Origin: Bacillota bacterium
Lineage (GTDB): Bacteria; Bacillota; Clostridia; Christensenellales; Aristaeellaceae
NCBI GenBank assembly: GCA_023459675.1
Contig: JAEWTC010000042.1
Span: 1 to 8,602, forward strand
DNA length: 8,602 nt
Direction: 5' to 3'
The notes under the pieces are model-generated. The model was given only the letters and a program-made list of their open reading frames with translations. It was not told where the DNA came from and searched no databases. Positions within the stretch are counted from its first letter, which is position 1, and the number at the start of each line of letters is the position of its first letter. Made by a program: the position numbers and the translations under genes. Shown here piece after piece: positions 1 through 5,748 of this stretch.

Positions 1-25
1 CGGCGCGCGGGTGTATCCGAAGCGC

Positions 26-1249
26 TTATTTCTTTACCAGCTCGTCGATGTTCGTGGGGCAGATATCGCCGCAGGTCACGCAGCCGATCACCTGGTTGTC
101 GCGGATATAGGCCACGCAGGGCACCTGCTCCACGCCCAGCCGCTGCGCCAGACCGTTGGACTTGTATACGTCCACCTTCTTGAGCATCAGGTCGCAGCAG
201 TTCTGGCCGTACTGCTCCATTTCGGCCAGCAGCTTGCGGTCATCCGCACTTGCGGCGTTGTAAACGTACACAATGCGGCGGTCGTCGCCCATGATCTGGT
301 TTTCGAACATTTCGCTTTCGGCGATGTATTTCTCCGCCGCATATCCGGCAATCGCCCCGTCTCCCACGGCGGTGGCAACCTGCTTTAGAAACTTGTCGCG
401 CACGTCGCCCGCGCAGAACACGCCCGGGATGCGGGTTTCCATGCGCTCGTTGGTAATCACGTAACCGCCGCGCGTCATATCGACCATGCCCTTGAAAATC
501 TCGGTGTTGGGCAGATAGCCGATGAAGATGAAGCAGGTGTCCACGGGAACGTCCGTCACGGCGCCCGTTTTGGAGTTTTTCAGCGCGACGTGGGTTAAAT
601 GCCCGTCGCCCTTGAACTCTGCAACGGTGGTGTTCCACAGGAATTCCATCTTTTCGTTTTGCAGGGCTTCGTTTTTGGCAATCTCGTTGCAGTCCATAAT
701 GCCTTCGTCGTGCAGAACGGAAACCAGCACCTTCTTGGCGAACTTCGTCAGGAACATGCCCTCTTCAATCGCCGCGTCGCCGCTGCCAATCACCAGTACG
801 GTCTTGCCGGTGTTGGCCGCCGCGTCGCACGTGGCGCAGAACGAGATGCCCTTGTCGTACAGATATAGCTCCTCGCCCGGCGCGCCCGTGAGGCGCGGCT
901 TGCCGCCGGAGGCGATGATGACAACTTTGCAGTGGTAGGCGTTGCGGAAGGTTTCCACCACCTTGTCTTCGCCTTCCAGTTTCACCGCGCGCACGTCCGT
1001 CAGCTTAAAGTCCACGCCGAATTTCTTGGCCTGCTTGTGGAAAAGCTCCATCAGGCCGAAGCCCGTGCTGCCCTCCGGGAAGCCCGGATAGTTCTCAATT
1101 TCGTTGGTATACGTGGCAAGGCCGCCGACCAGCGCTTTTTCGATAATCAGGGTTTTCAGCCGCGCGCGCCCGCAGTAGATGCCCGCGGTCATGCCGGCGG
1201 CGCCGCCGCCGATGATCACAACGTCGTAATGTTCAATCTTCTTTTCCAT
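26..1249 (-). CDS. Thioredoxin reductase-like FAD oxidoreductase with C-terminal thioredoxin-like domain
   Basis: A 407-residue flavoprotein; ordinary thioredoxin reductases have about 310-320 residues. Seen in sequence: the FAD dinucleotide motif GGGAAG at 14-19, the redox pair CATC at 138-141, the second nucleotide motif GSGDAA at 155-160, and the second FAD motif GVFCAGDVRD at 276-285 followed by a typical AVGDGAIAG helix. The HRR...R loop that holds NADPH phosphate in classical enzymes reads HDEGIMD at 180-186, so NADPH use is doubtful. Residues about 325-407 look like a thioredoxin fold (beta-strand RRIVYVY, cis-proline at VPC 376-378) but lack the usual CxxC; cysteines lie instead at 351-352, 378, 390, 393 and 397. 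The start is supported by AAAAGGA (1257-1263) 7 bases upstream. It is the last gene of the YeeE/TusA operon, after a 165-bp gap. Inferred role: cytoplasmic reduction of sulfur bound to TusA or of imported sulfur compounds. Flavin disulfide reductase family is near certain; substrate unknown. Confidence 0.93.
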   Translation of the reverse strand: MEKKIEHYDVVIIGGGAAGMTAGIYCGRARLKTLIIEKALVGGLATYTNEIENYPGFPEGSTGFGLMELFHKQAKKFGVDFKLTDVRAVKLEGEDKVVETFRNAYHCKVVIIASGGKPRLTGAPGEELYLYDKGISFCATCDAAANTGKTVLVIGSGDAAIEEGMFLTKFAKKVLVSVLHDEGIMDCNEIAKNEALQNEKMEFLWNTTVAEFKGDGHLTHVALKNSKTGAVTDVPVDTCFIFIGYLPNTEIFKGMVDMTRGGYVITNERMETRIPGVFCAGDVRDKFLKQVATAVGDGAIAGYAAEKYIAESEMFENQIMGDDRRIVYVYNAASADDRKLLAEMEQYGQNCCDLMLKKVDVYKSNGLAQRLGVEQVPCVAYIRDNQVIGCVTCGDICPTNIDELVKK

Positions 1250-1325
1250 GGTTTTATCCTTTTCCTCTCGTCCTTACGCATGTAACCCCGCAGGGTGGCG
1301 ATGCGCAGGGATCCATATTCATGAA

Positions 1326-1362
1326 GAAAACCGCGAGGGAGCGTGTCCGCATCACGGTTTTC
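1326..1362 (-). repeat. Inverted repeat GAAAACCG / CGGTTTTC
   Basis: Exact 8-bp arms at 1326-1333 and 1355-1362 flank a 21-base loop. In the minus-strand transcript the right arm ends in CGGUUUUC. The long loop and the U run sitting inside the stem make it a poor intrinsic terminator, but it could act as a partial terminator or processing site ahead of the oxidoreductase gene. Confidence 0.35.
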
Positions 1363-1386
1363 CTGTAGCCGCAGCCAAACGCGCCG

Positions 1387-1408
1387 GGCGGCCTGCGGGC
1401 AAGCCGCC
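1387..1408 (-). terminator. GC-rich hairpin just after yeeE C-half stop (weak terminator candidate)
   Basis: Arms GGCGGC (1387-1392) and GCCGCC (1403-1408) enclose a 10-base loop, starting 7 bases beyond the stop codon of the transporter C-half on the minus strand. No proper U tract follows, so termination would be partial at best. Confidence 0.25.
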
Positions 1409-1414
1409 GGAGGT

Positions 1415-1963
1415 TTACATGAAGAATTTCGCCAGCAGCTTGGAGCCGATCCACGCGCCGGCCAGCAGAAACACGGCGAACACCCAGCCCGACAGGGACA
1501 GGGAGGCGATGCCCGAGAACAGCGCGCCGATGTTGCAGCCGCCCGCGAGCCTTGCGCCGTAGCCCATCAGCAAGCCGCCCAGGATCGCCGCGACCACCTG
1601 CTTTAAGGACTTGATTTTCTTGAACTTGAACTGGGACGCAAGAAGCGTTGCAATCAGCGCGCCCAGAATGATGCCGATGTTGAGCATCGTGCCGGTGTGC
1701 TGCAAAATACCCGCCTTCAGCGTAGCCTGCGCTCCGGAGGAAGAAAAGTAGAACCATTTTTCCACGCTGCCGCCCAACGCCTGATAGAGCCACGCGCCCC
1801 AGTTGGCAAACGTGCCCGATACGCCCCAGGGATTGCCGGAATAGGCAAACAGGGCAATCTGCATGATGGAGAGAAGCACCGCGCCGGTGATATACGTAAA
1901 TGGATTCTTGAACACCATTTGATAGTATCGGTTCTTGCTGATGTTCTCCCAAACCTTTTTCAA
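1415..1963 (-). CDS. YeeE/YedE-family sulfur transporter, C-terminal half (split)
   Basis: A 182-residue integral membrane protein. Hydrophobic segments lie at about 23-42, 92-110, 122-141 and 158-178. The hallmark is AGGCNIG at 140-146 followed by a small-residue-rich stretch; C143 corresponds to the conserved cysteine of the second half of YeeE/TsuA thiosulfate channels. On its own it is too short for a full transporter (usually about 330-400 residues) and lacks the SRFCF signature, which is carried by the partner at 2316-3017. The start codon is TTG at 1961-1963: an in-frame TGA lies just upstream, and AAAGGG (1973-1978) sits 9 bases before it. The TusA stop is 73 bp upstream. Inferred role: half of a two-subunit membrane channel for thiosulfate or a similar sulfur species. 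Family assignment is firm; the transported species is inference. Confidence 0.88.
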   Translation of the reverse strand: MKKVWENISKNRYYQMVFKNPFTYITGAVLLSIMQIALFAYSGNPWGVSGTFANWGAWLYQALGGSVEKWFYFSSSGAQATLKAGILQHTGTMLNIGIILGALIATLLASQFKFKKIKSLKQVVAAILGGLLMGYGARLAGGCNIGALFSGIASLSLSGWVFAVFLLAGAWIGSKLLAKFFM

Positions 1964-1998
1964 CGGTCAACACCCTTTCTGCCCCGGGGGGTTAAACG

Positions 1999-2035
1999 GC
2001 CGCCTTGCAGGGCTGCGCGGCGGGGCGAATGCCGC
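1999..2035 (-). repeat. Three-arm set able to form two exclusive hairpins
   Basis: In the gap between the TusA stop and the transporter C-half, GCCGC occurs at 1999-2003 and 2031-2035 (each inside an 8-bp direct repeat GCCGCCTT), with its complement GCGGC at 2017-2021 between them. The middle arm can pair with either outer arm but not both. The stems have only 5 bp in a GC-rich stretch, so this may be chance. Confidence 0.25.
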
Positions 2036-2036
2036 C

Positions 2037-2261
2037 TTATACCTTTTCGATGACGACGTCCCACTCGCCGTCGTCCACTTCGTCCACTTCCACGTTATGG
2101 CCCTGGGTGCGCGCCCATTCGGGAACGTTCTTCATCGCGCAGCTGTGGTCAATGTGCACAACCAGCACGTCGCCGGTTTTCAGGTCCTTCATTTTCTTTT
2201 CGGTCTTCATTAAAGGTACGGGGCAGGCTTCGCCCAGGCAATCCAATTCATATTCCGCCAT
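2037..2261 (-). CDS. TusA-family sulfur carrier (YeeD/TsuB-like)
   Basis: A 74-residue small soluble protein covering a complete TusA fold. The signature CPVPLMK at 13-19 gives C13 as the expected persulfide-carrying cysteine, preceded by a second cysteine at 8. The middle carries DHSC at 38-41, where classical TusA has DPST or similar, then VPEWARTQGH at 46-55. That last stretch resembles, from memory, the corresponding part of E. coli YeeD (TsuB), the partner of the thiosulfate transporter YeeE. The gene lies between the two halves of a YeeE-type transporter, 54 bp after the first and 73 bp before the second, which argues that it takes sulfur directly from the channel. The start is supported by AGGAGG (2270-2275), 8 bases upstream. 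Cytoplasmic. Family call is very secure; the specific job is inferred from neighbours. Confidence 0.95.
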   Translation of the reverse strand: MAEYELDCLGEACPVPLMKTEKKMKDLKTGDVLVVHIDHSCAMKNVPEWARTQGHNVEVDEVDDGEWDVVIEKV

Positions 2262-2296
2262 GTTCGTGTCCTCCTATACGGTTGTATTTGGAAGCG

Positions 2297-2313
2297 TTAT
2301 GCCAACGGCATAA
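2297..2313 (-). repeat. Perfect 7-bp hairpin between yeeE N-half and tusA
   Basis: TTATGCC (2297-2303) and GGCATAA (2307-2313) are perfect inverted arms around a 3-base loop, immediately after the stop codon of the transporter N-half and 21 bases before the TusA ribosome site in the direction of transcription. No U tract follows it, so it is more likely an mRNA processing or stability hairpin than a terminator. Confidence 0.55.
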
Positions 2314-2315
2314 TC

Positions 2316-3017
2316 TTACTCCGCGTCCTTGATCCCCATTTTCTTGCGTTCCCACAGGTCCGCCGCCACGTATAGGCAGCCGATGATCAACAGCTGGATC
2401 ACCACGGCGCCAAGCCAGCCGAAAACGTCCGGCAGGAAAACGCGGGGAGAATCGGCGATTACGTTCAGGTTCCACCAGCCCATGTCCTTAGCGCCCCACA
2501 GCGAGCCGATCACGAAGAACAAAAGCGCAAGCACCTGCATATGAAAGCCCTCGCCCACGCGCATCAGCGTTCCCGAAGCGCAGCCGCCTGCAATCACCAT
2601 GCCGATGCCAAACAGGATACCCCCGATGACGGTTGCCAGGCTTACGGGCTGCACGTAGCTCATGCCGGGAACGGTTTGCCCGGACGCGAACGCACTGTAC
2701 TTGATGGCCGTAAACCCGATGGTCGTCAGCGCGAACGCAATCAGCACCGCCTTGGTAACCGAGGTGCTGCCCGTAATGCAGGGGTCGCGCATGGAGGCGG
2801 TGAAGCAGAAGCGTGATTTTTGCAGGATGAACCCAAAACACCCGCCGAACAGGAGAAACATCCCCAAGTCCGGCGACCCGAATACGGAAAGCAAAACACC
2901 GCCGGCAATCGTAATCAGCAGTACGATCAGCGCGATGGGAAGCTGATTTCTTCTTTTCTTTTTCGCCGTTGCCCTGGGTATGGTTTTGCGTACCGGCGCA
3001 CTTGCGGTTTCCGCCAT
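2316..3017 (-). CDS. YeeE/YedE-family sulfur transporter, N-terminal half (split)
   Basis: A 233-residue membrane protein. A basic cytoplasmic N-terminus (about 11-23, rich in K and R) precedes membrane segments at about 27-47, 52-66, 88-106, 126-145, 160-176 and 198-218. Two family hallmarks are visible: QKSRFCFTASMRDP at 66-79 with C71, and AGGCASG at 143-149 with C146. These match the first two conserved cysteines of thiosulfate-transporting YeeE; the third is in the separate C-half at 1415-1963. Other cysteines are at 60, 80 and 214. The start is well supported by AGGAGGAGG (3025-3033) upstream. It is the first gene of the minus-strand operon, divergent from the LysR gene. Inferred role: one subunit of a two-piece inner-membrane sulfur channel feeding TusA. 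An alternative is the selenium-linked YedE subgroup, but no selenium genes are nearby. Confidence 0.9.
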   Translation of the reverse strand: MAETASAPVRKTIPRATAKKKRRNQLPIALIVLLITIAGGVLLSVFGSPDLGMFLLFGGCFGFILQKSRFCFTASMRDPCITGSTSVTKAVLIAFALTTIGFTAIKYSAFASGQTVPGMSYVQPVSLATVIGGILFGIGMVIAGGCASGTLMRVGEGFHMQVLALLFFVIGSLWGAKDMGWWNLNVIADSPRVFLPDVFGWLGAVVIQLLIIGCLYVAADLWERKKMGIKDAE

Positions 3018-3075
3018 CCCGGCACCTCCTCCTGATGACCGGCTGTTGAAAGCATCGCCGGCGTCATTCCAGATG

Positions 3076-3104
3076 ATTATAGCATGGGGGGTTTTAGATT
3101 AAGC
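3076..3104 (-). promoter_or_regulatory. Promoter of the sulfur operon (extended -10, weak -35)
   Basis: On the minus strand TATAAT (3081 down to 3076) is preceded by TG plus one base, giving the extended -10 form TGCTATAAT. The hexamer 17 bases upstream, GCTTAA (3104 down to 3099), is a poor -35. A good -10 with a weak -35 is typical of a promoter that needs an activator such as a LysR protein. The start of transcription would fall near 3069, leaving a leader of about 50 bases. Confidence 0.65.
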
Positions 3105-3124
3105 ATTGAACTTCCTTGTGTAGC

Positions 3125-3150
3125 ATTAGACAATTTTATCACAATCTAAT
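3125..3150. promoter_or_regulatory. Candidate LysR operator (26-bp inverted repeat)
   Basis: ATTAGA (3125-3130) and TCTAAT (3145-3150) are perfect 6-bp inverted arms around 14 bases. The centre is about 68 bases upstream of the predicted sulfur-operon start site, matching the usual LysR recognition position near -65, and just upstream of the -35 of the regulator gene. A further half-site TTAGATT lies at 3094-3100, next to the weak -35 of the operon, where LysR activation sites usually lie. Nearby AGCATTnnAC occurs twice exactly 20 bp apart (3102-3111 and 3122-3131). Confidence 0.55.
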
Positions 3151-3160
3151 ATAAAGAACG

Positions 3161-3189
3161 TTGATGGCAAACCTAGCAAATGGTATAAT
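3161..3189 (+). promoter_or_regulatory. Promoter of the LysR gene
   Basis: TTGATG (3161-3166), a 17-base spacer and TATAAT (3184-3189) form a near-consensus promoter. TGG directly before the -10 makes it an extended -10 as well. Predicted start near 3196, giving a leader of about 60 bases. It is stronger than the divergent sulfur-operon promoter, consistent with constant regulator supply, possibly self-limited by the operator immediately upstream. Confidence 0.7.
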
Positions 3190-3243
3190 AAAAACTGATA
3201 CACCATGAAAGATGCTAATTTACGGCGTCAACGGATCCCGGAG

Positions 3244-3248
3244 AGGAG
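3244..3248 (+). promoter_or_regulatory. Ribosome site that sets the LysR start
   Basis: AGGAG lies 8 bases before the ATG at 3257 and only 2 bases before the ATG at 3251. The spacing selects 3257. The resulting N-terminus MQLEHLSLFL is the standard LysR beginning. The earlier in-frame ATG at 3212 has no ribosome site. Confidence 0.75.
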
Positions 3249-3256
3249 CCATGCCC

Positions 3257-4156
3257 ATGCAGCTGGAACACCTGAGCCTTTTCTTGAAGATCGCGGAGGA
3301 AAAGAGCATTTCCAAGGTCGCCGGAGCCTCGCACATATCGCAGCCGGCGCTGAGCCTGCAAATGCAGAAAATCGAGGAATCGTTAGGCTGTAAGCTGTTT
3401 GAGCGCAGCAACCGCGGCATACAGCTGACCGACGCGGGGCTGCTGACGCAGCGTTACGCCGCCCAACTGATCTTCACGTACAATCAATTTCTGGAGGAGC
3501 TCAACAACCTGCGCAACCACAGCGAAACCTGCCGCGTGGTGGCCACGCAGGTCGCGGCCAACTACGCCATTCCCTGCGCGCTGGTCAAGGCCAAGGAAAG
3601 GTTTCCGGGCTATACGTTTACCCTGGCTTCCATGCCCTCGCGCGACGTGATCCGGCACGTGCAGGAAGGCCTGGCGGATATCGGGTTTATCGTGGGCACG
3701 GTTTCGGAAAGCGGCCTGTACTGCCGCAACGTGTTTTCCGATCAGATCGTTCTGGTGGCCGCGGCGGATTACAGCGTGCGCAGGAGCCTTTCCATGGAAG
3801 CGCTCAAGAGCCATCCGCTGGTGCTTCTGGACGAGAGCTATTCCTCGTACCGCATGATCGCCGAGCAGTTTACGGGCATGGGTTACTCGATGGAGGATTT
3901 CAACGTTTCCTACCATCTGGATTCCACCGAGGCCGTCAAATCCATGGTGGTGGGGAAGAACGGCCTATCGTTCCTGCCCTATATGGCCGTGAAGAAGGAA
4001 ATCTATCTCCAACAGCTTAAAATCGTGGATACGGAAGACTTCTGCCTGCGGTACGACGTGTCGGTTGTCTATAAGCAGAAAACGGAAGGCAATGATTTTC
4101 AGATGGCGACGATCAAGAAATATTTCGAAAATATGGTGCCGACCACCATCTGCTAA
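3257..4156 (+). CDS. LysR-family transcriptional regulator
   Basis: A 299-residue regulator of the usual LysR length. Residues 1-60 form the winged helix-turn-helix with the typical pattern SISKVAGASHISQPALSLQM (17-36) and LGCKLFERSNRGIQLTDAG (43-61). A linker helix follows at about 65-88. From about residue 92 to the end is the periplasmic-binding-protein-like effector domain (segments ADIGFIVG, LDSTEAVKSMVVGKNGLSFLPY). The gene is divergent from the YeeE/TusA operon and shares its control region, so it very probably controls that operon in response to a sulfur compound or a sulfur-starvation metabolite; LysR proteins such as CysB do this elsewhere. The effector cannot be read from the sequence. 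Its stop overlaps the stop of the converging TusA-like gene by 4 bases. An extended 314-residue version starting at 3212 is possible but less likely. Confidence 0.95.
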   Translation: MQLEHLSLFLKIAEEKSISKVAGASHISQPALSLQMQKIEESLGCKLFERSNRGIQLTDAGLLTQRYAAQLIFTYNQFLEELNNLRNHSETCRVVATQVAANYAIPCALVKAKERFPGYTFTLASMPSRDVIRHVQEGLADIGFIVGTVSESGLYCRNVFSDQIVLVAAADYSVRRSLSMEALKSHPLVLLDESYSSYRMIAEQFTGMGYSMEDFNVSYHLDSTEAVKSMVVGKNGLSFLPYMAVKKEIYLQQLKIVDTEDFCLRYDVSVVYKQKTEGNDFQMATIKKYFENMVPTTIC

Positions 4157-4392
4157 CGCGTGTTTTCGTGCGGCGCCGCGGCTTGGAGGGTAATTTCCCA
4201 GATGCCGGAGATGGGTTCCTCCACCCTGGCGTCAATCTTTTGCGCCCGGCAATAGGACAGAACGGATTCACACGTGCAGCTGTGGTCGGTCACCAGCAAA
4301 ACGCGCTCGCCGCGGCTGAGAATGTCCCGGCACTGCATCAGCTTCATCAGCGGCAGCGGGCACATATCGCCCAAACACTCCAAACGATGCAC
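4153..4392 (-). CDS. Second TusA-family sulfur carrier, cysteine-rich
   Basis: A 79-residue protein if started at GTG (4392 down to 4390), which has AGGAGGG (4399-4405) 6 bases upstream. A longer reading from an ATG at 4476 adds 28 residues of no TusA character and is rejected. The signature CPLPLMK (11-17) gives C11 as the sulfur-carrying residue. DTHSC-type classical residues are replaced by DHSC at 36-39, the same variant as in the TusA at 2037-2261. There are six cysteines (6, 11, 21, 39, 41, 48), twice as many as in its neighbour. It is transcribed alone, divergent from the ATP-grasp/ABC operon and converging on the LysR gene. Inferred role: cytoplasmic sulfur relay, perhaps the acceptor for sulfur released by the right-hand operon. 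Family call is secure; partner is unknown. Confidence 0.88.
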   Translation of the reverse strand: MHRLECLGDMCPLPLMKLMQCRDILSRGERVLLVTDHSCTCESVLSYCRAQKIDARVEEPISGIWEITLQAAAPHENTR

Positions 4393-4422
4393 GCAAATCC
4401 CTCCTCGCCTGTTTCTGGGAGG

Positions 4423-4451
4423 ATTGTAGCATAAGCGGCGGGCTGGGGCAA
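4423..4451 (-). promoter_or_regulatory. Promoter of the second tusA-like gene
   Basis: On the minus strand TTGCCC (4451 down to 4446), a 17-base spacer and TACAAT (4428 down to 4423) form a promoter with TGC before the -10 (extended form). It lies about 30 bases upstream of the GTG start. No equally good promoter was seen on the plus strand for the ATP-grasp operon within this 102-bp gap. Confidence 0.6.
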
Positions 4452-4494
4452 GGCGGGCGGCTGCCGCGTACGGCAAAAACGGAGGGGCAACGGT

Positions 4495-5748
4495 TTGGGG
4501 AAGATTATGCTGCTGGGCGGTTCACAGTGCCAATGGAACGCGGCGAGGCAAGCCAAAGCCATGGGCCATACCGTGATCCTTGCCGATTATCTGGCGCACC
4601 CGCCCGCGGAGGCGATTTGCGACGCGCATGAGCGCGTGAGCACGTTTGACGCGCAGGCCTGTATCCGCGCCGCGAAAAAGCACCGCGTAGAGGGCGTTTT
4701 CACCGCGGGCTCGGATCAGCCGGTGCTCACCGCGGCGCTGGTGGCGGAGGCGCTGTCCCTGCCGTCTCCCATATCTGCCGAAACGGCGTACCGGGCAACG
4801 AACAAACGCGGAATGAAAGAAGCGTTCGCGCGTTTCGGCGTGCCCAACGCGCCGCACGCGTTTGTGCGGCGGGGCGCCGCGGCGGAGGAGATCGGCGATC
4901 TGGCCGTACCGCTGGTGCTCAAGCCGCTGGATTCGCAGGGGCAACGCGGGGTGTTCAAGGTGAAATCGGCGTATGAGGCCATAGCGCGGCTGCCGGAGAC
5001 CCTTTCCTTTTCCCGGGCGGACGAAGCGCTGGTGGAAAGCTTTTATCCGTCCGACGAGCTGACCCTCTCGGCCTTCGTTCTGGACGGCCGCCTGTTCCCC
5101 CTCGCGCTGACCGACCGCCAGCGGATCGACGATCCCCTGCATATCGGCATCTGCGCCGCGCACCGCTATCCCAGCGTGCACCGGCGCCTTGCGCGGGAGA
5201 TCATAACCACGGCGGAAGCCGTTGCGCTTGCGCTGGGCGTAACGCAGGGGCCGCTGTACATCCAATTCTTGATCGGGGACCGGGGCGTGATCGTCAACGA
5301 AGCCTCCGCCCGGATCGGCGGCGCGTTTGAGGACGTGTTCATTCCGTGGCTGACGGGCTTTGATCTTTTGCAGGCCGTCATCCGCCTGGCCATGGGGGAG
5401 AAGGTAGCGCCCGAAACGCTTTCGCTGCGCGGCCGCACCGGGGAAGGCGTGCAGGTTTCGGTGCAGCTGCCCTTCTGCAGGCCGGGCGCCATCGCCTCCG
5501 TTACCCCGATCGAGGAGATCCTTGCCCTACCCGGGGTGCTTGCGGCGGGGTATAATATGGGCGCGGGCGGCGTGGTTCCGGCGCTGCAAAACGCCACCGC
5601 GCGCTTCGGCCACTGCGTGCTCGCCACGGAAACCGGAGATATGGAGGACAGGCTTCGCCTGTACTACGAAACCCTCCGGGTGCTGGACGGCGGCGGCAAC
5701 AACCTGGTCATTCCCCGAACGTTTAACGGAATGGAGGCGCGCCGGTGA
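4495..5748 (+). CDS. ATP-grasp enzyme, substrate unknown (operon leader)
   Basis: A 417-residue ATP-grasp protein. Order of parts: N-terminal Rossmann-like preATP-grasp domain (LLGGSQCQWN at 6-15, acidic D31 after the second strand, GSDQPV at 72-77), the ATP-binding subdomain with VLKPLDSQGQRGV at 141-153 (K143 likely contacts phosphate), the hinge LVESF at 179-183, and the metal-binding core VNEASARIGG at 267-276. The canonical core is ExNxRxGG; here Asn is replaced by Ser271. A C-terminal lobe (about 315-417) resembles the carboxylase/ligase type. The family joins a carboxylate, via acyl phosphate, to an amine or thiol, or carboxylates a substrate. Start is TTG, with GGAGGGG (4481-4487) upstream. 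It overlaps the ABC lipoprotein gene, so it probably modifies the imported compound. It is not clearly PurK, PurT or biotin carboxylase; the exact reaction cannot be named. Confidence 0.9.
   Translation: MGKIMLLGGSQCQWNAARQAKAMGHTVILADYLAHPPAEAICDAHERVSTFDAQACIRAAKKHRVEGVFTAGSDQPVLTAALVAEALSLPSPISAETAYRATNKRGMKEAFARFGVPNAPHAFVRRGAAAEEIGDLAVPLVLKPLDSQGQRGVFKVKSAYEAIARLPETLSFSRADEALVESFYPSDELTLSAFVLDGRLFPLALTDRQRIDDPLHIGICAAHRYPSVHRRLAREIITTAEAVALALGVTQGPLYIQFLIGDRGVIVNEASARIGGAFEDVFIPWLTGFDLLQAVIRLAMGEKVAPETLSLRGRTGEGVQVSVQLPFCRPGAIASVTPIEEILALPGVLAAGYNMGAGGVVPALQNATARFGHCVLATETGDMEDRLRLYYETLRVLDGGGNNLVIPRTFNGMEARR

Larger units (their letters stand above)
1250..1414. other. 165-bp intercistronic gap between yeeE C-half and oxidoreductase
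   Basis: This is the longest gap inside the minus-strand operon. I see no convincing promoter on the minus strand, no small gene with a ribosome site, and only two inverted repeats (listed separately). The oxidoreductase could be co-transcribed with the upstream genes, or transcription could be partly stopped here, which would set a different expression level. Confidence 0.5.

Noticed and set aside
1254..1973. 239-residue minus-strand frame across the transporter C-half
   Set aside because: It is in another frame than the clear membrane protein with AGGCNIG and shows only arginine-rich low-information sequence.
26..3017. Selenium metabolism cluster (YedE/YedF-type) instead of sulfur
   Set aside because: The transporter and TusA families also occur in selenium loci, but no selD, selenocysteine codon in frame or other selenium gene is seen here. 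It cannot be excluded from sequence beyond the window.
3205..3393. 62-residue plus-strand frame at the LysR leader, a possible leader peptide
   Set aside because: No ribosome site before its ATG and most of it overlaps the LysR helix-turn-helix in another frame.
4393..4476. ATG start at 4476 for the second TusA-like gene
   Set aside because: It adds an Arg/Ala/Pro-rich stretch unlike any TusA, and would lie upstream of the promoter and the strong AGGAGGG site that serves the GTG at 4392.
4457..4480. Small TGCCG/CGGCA hairpin before the ATP-grasp gene as a riboswitch or terminator
   Set aside because: Only 5 bp with a 4-base loop and no U tract or conserved riboswitch core; chance in GC-rich DNA is likely.
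4522..5265. 247-residue antisense frame opposite the ATP-grasp gene
   Set aside because: Arg/Gly/His-rich shadow typical of high-GC DNA; no ribosome site and no recognisable motif.
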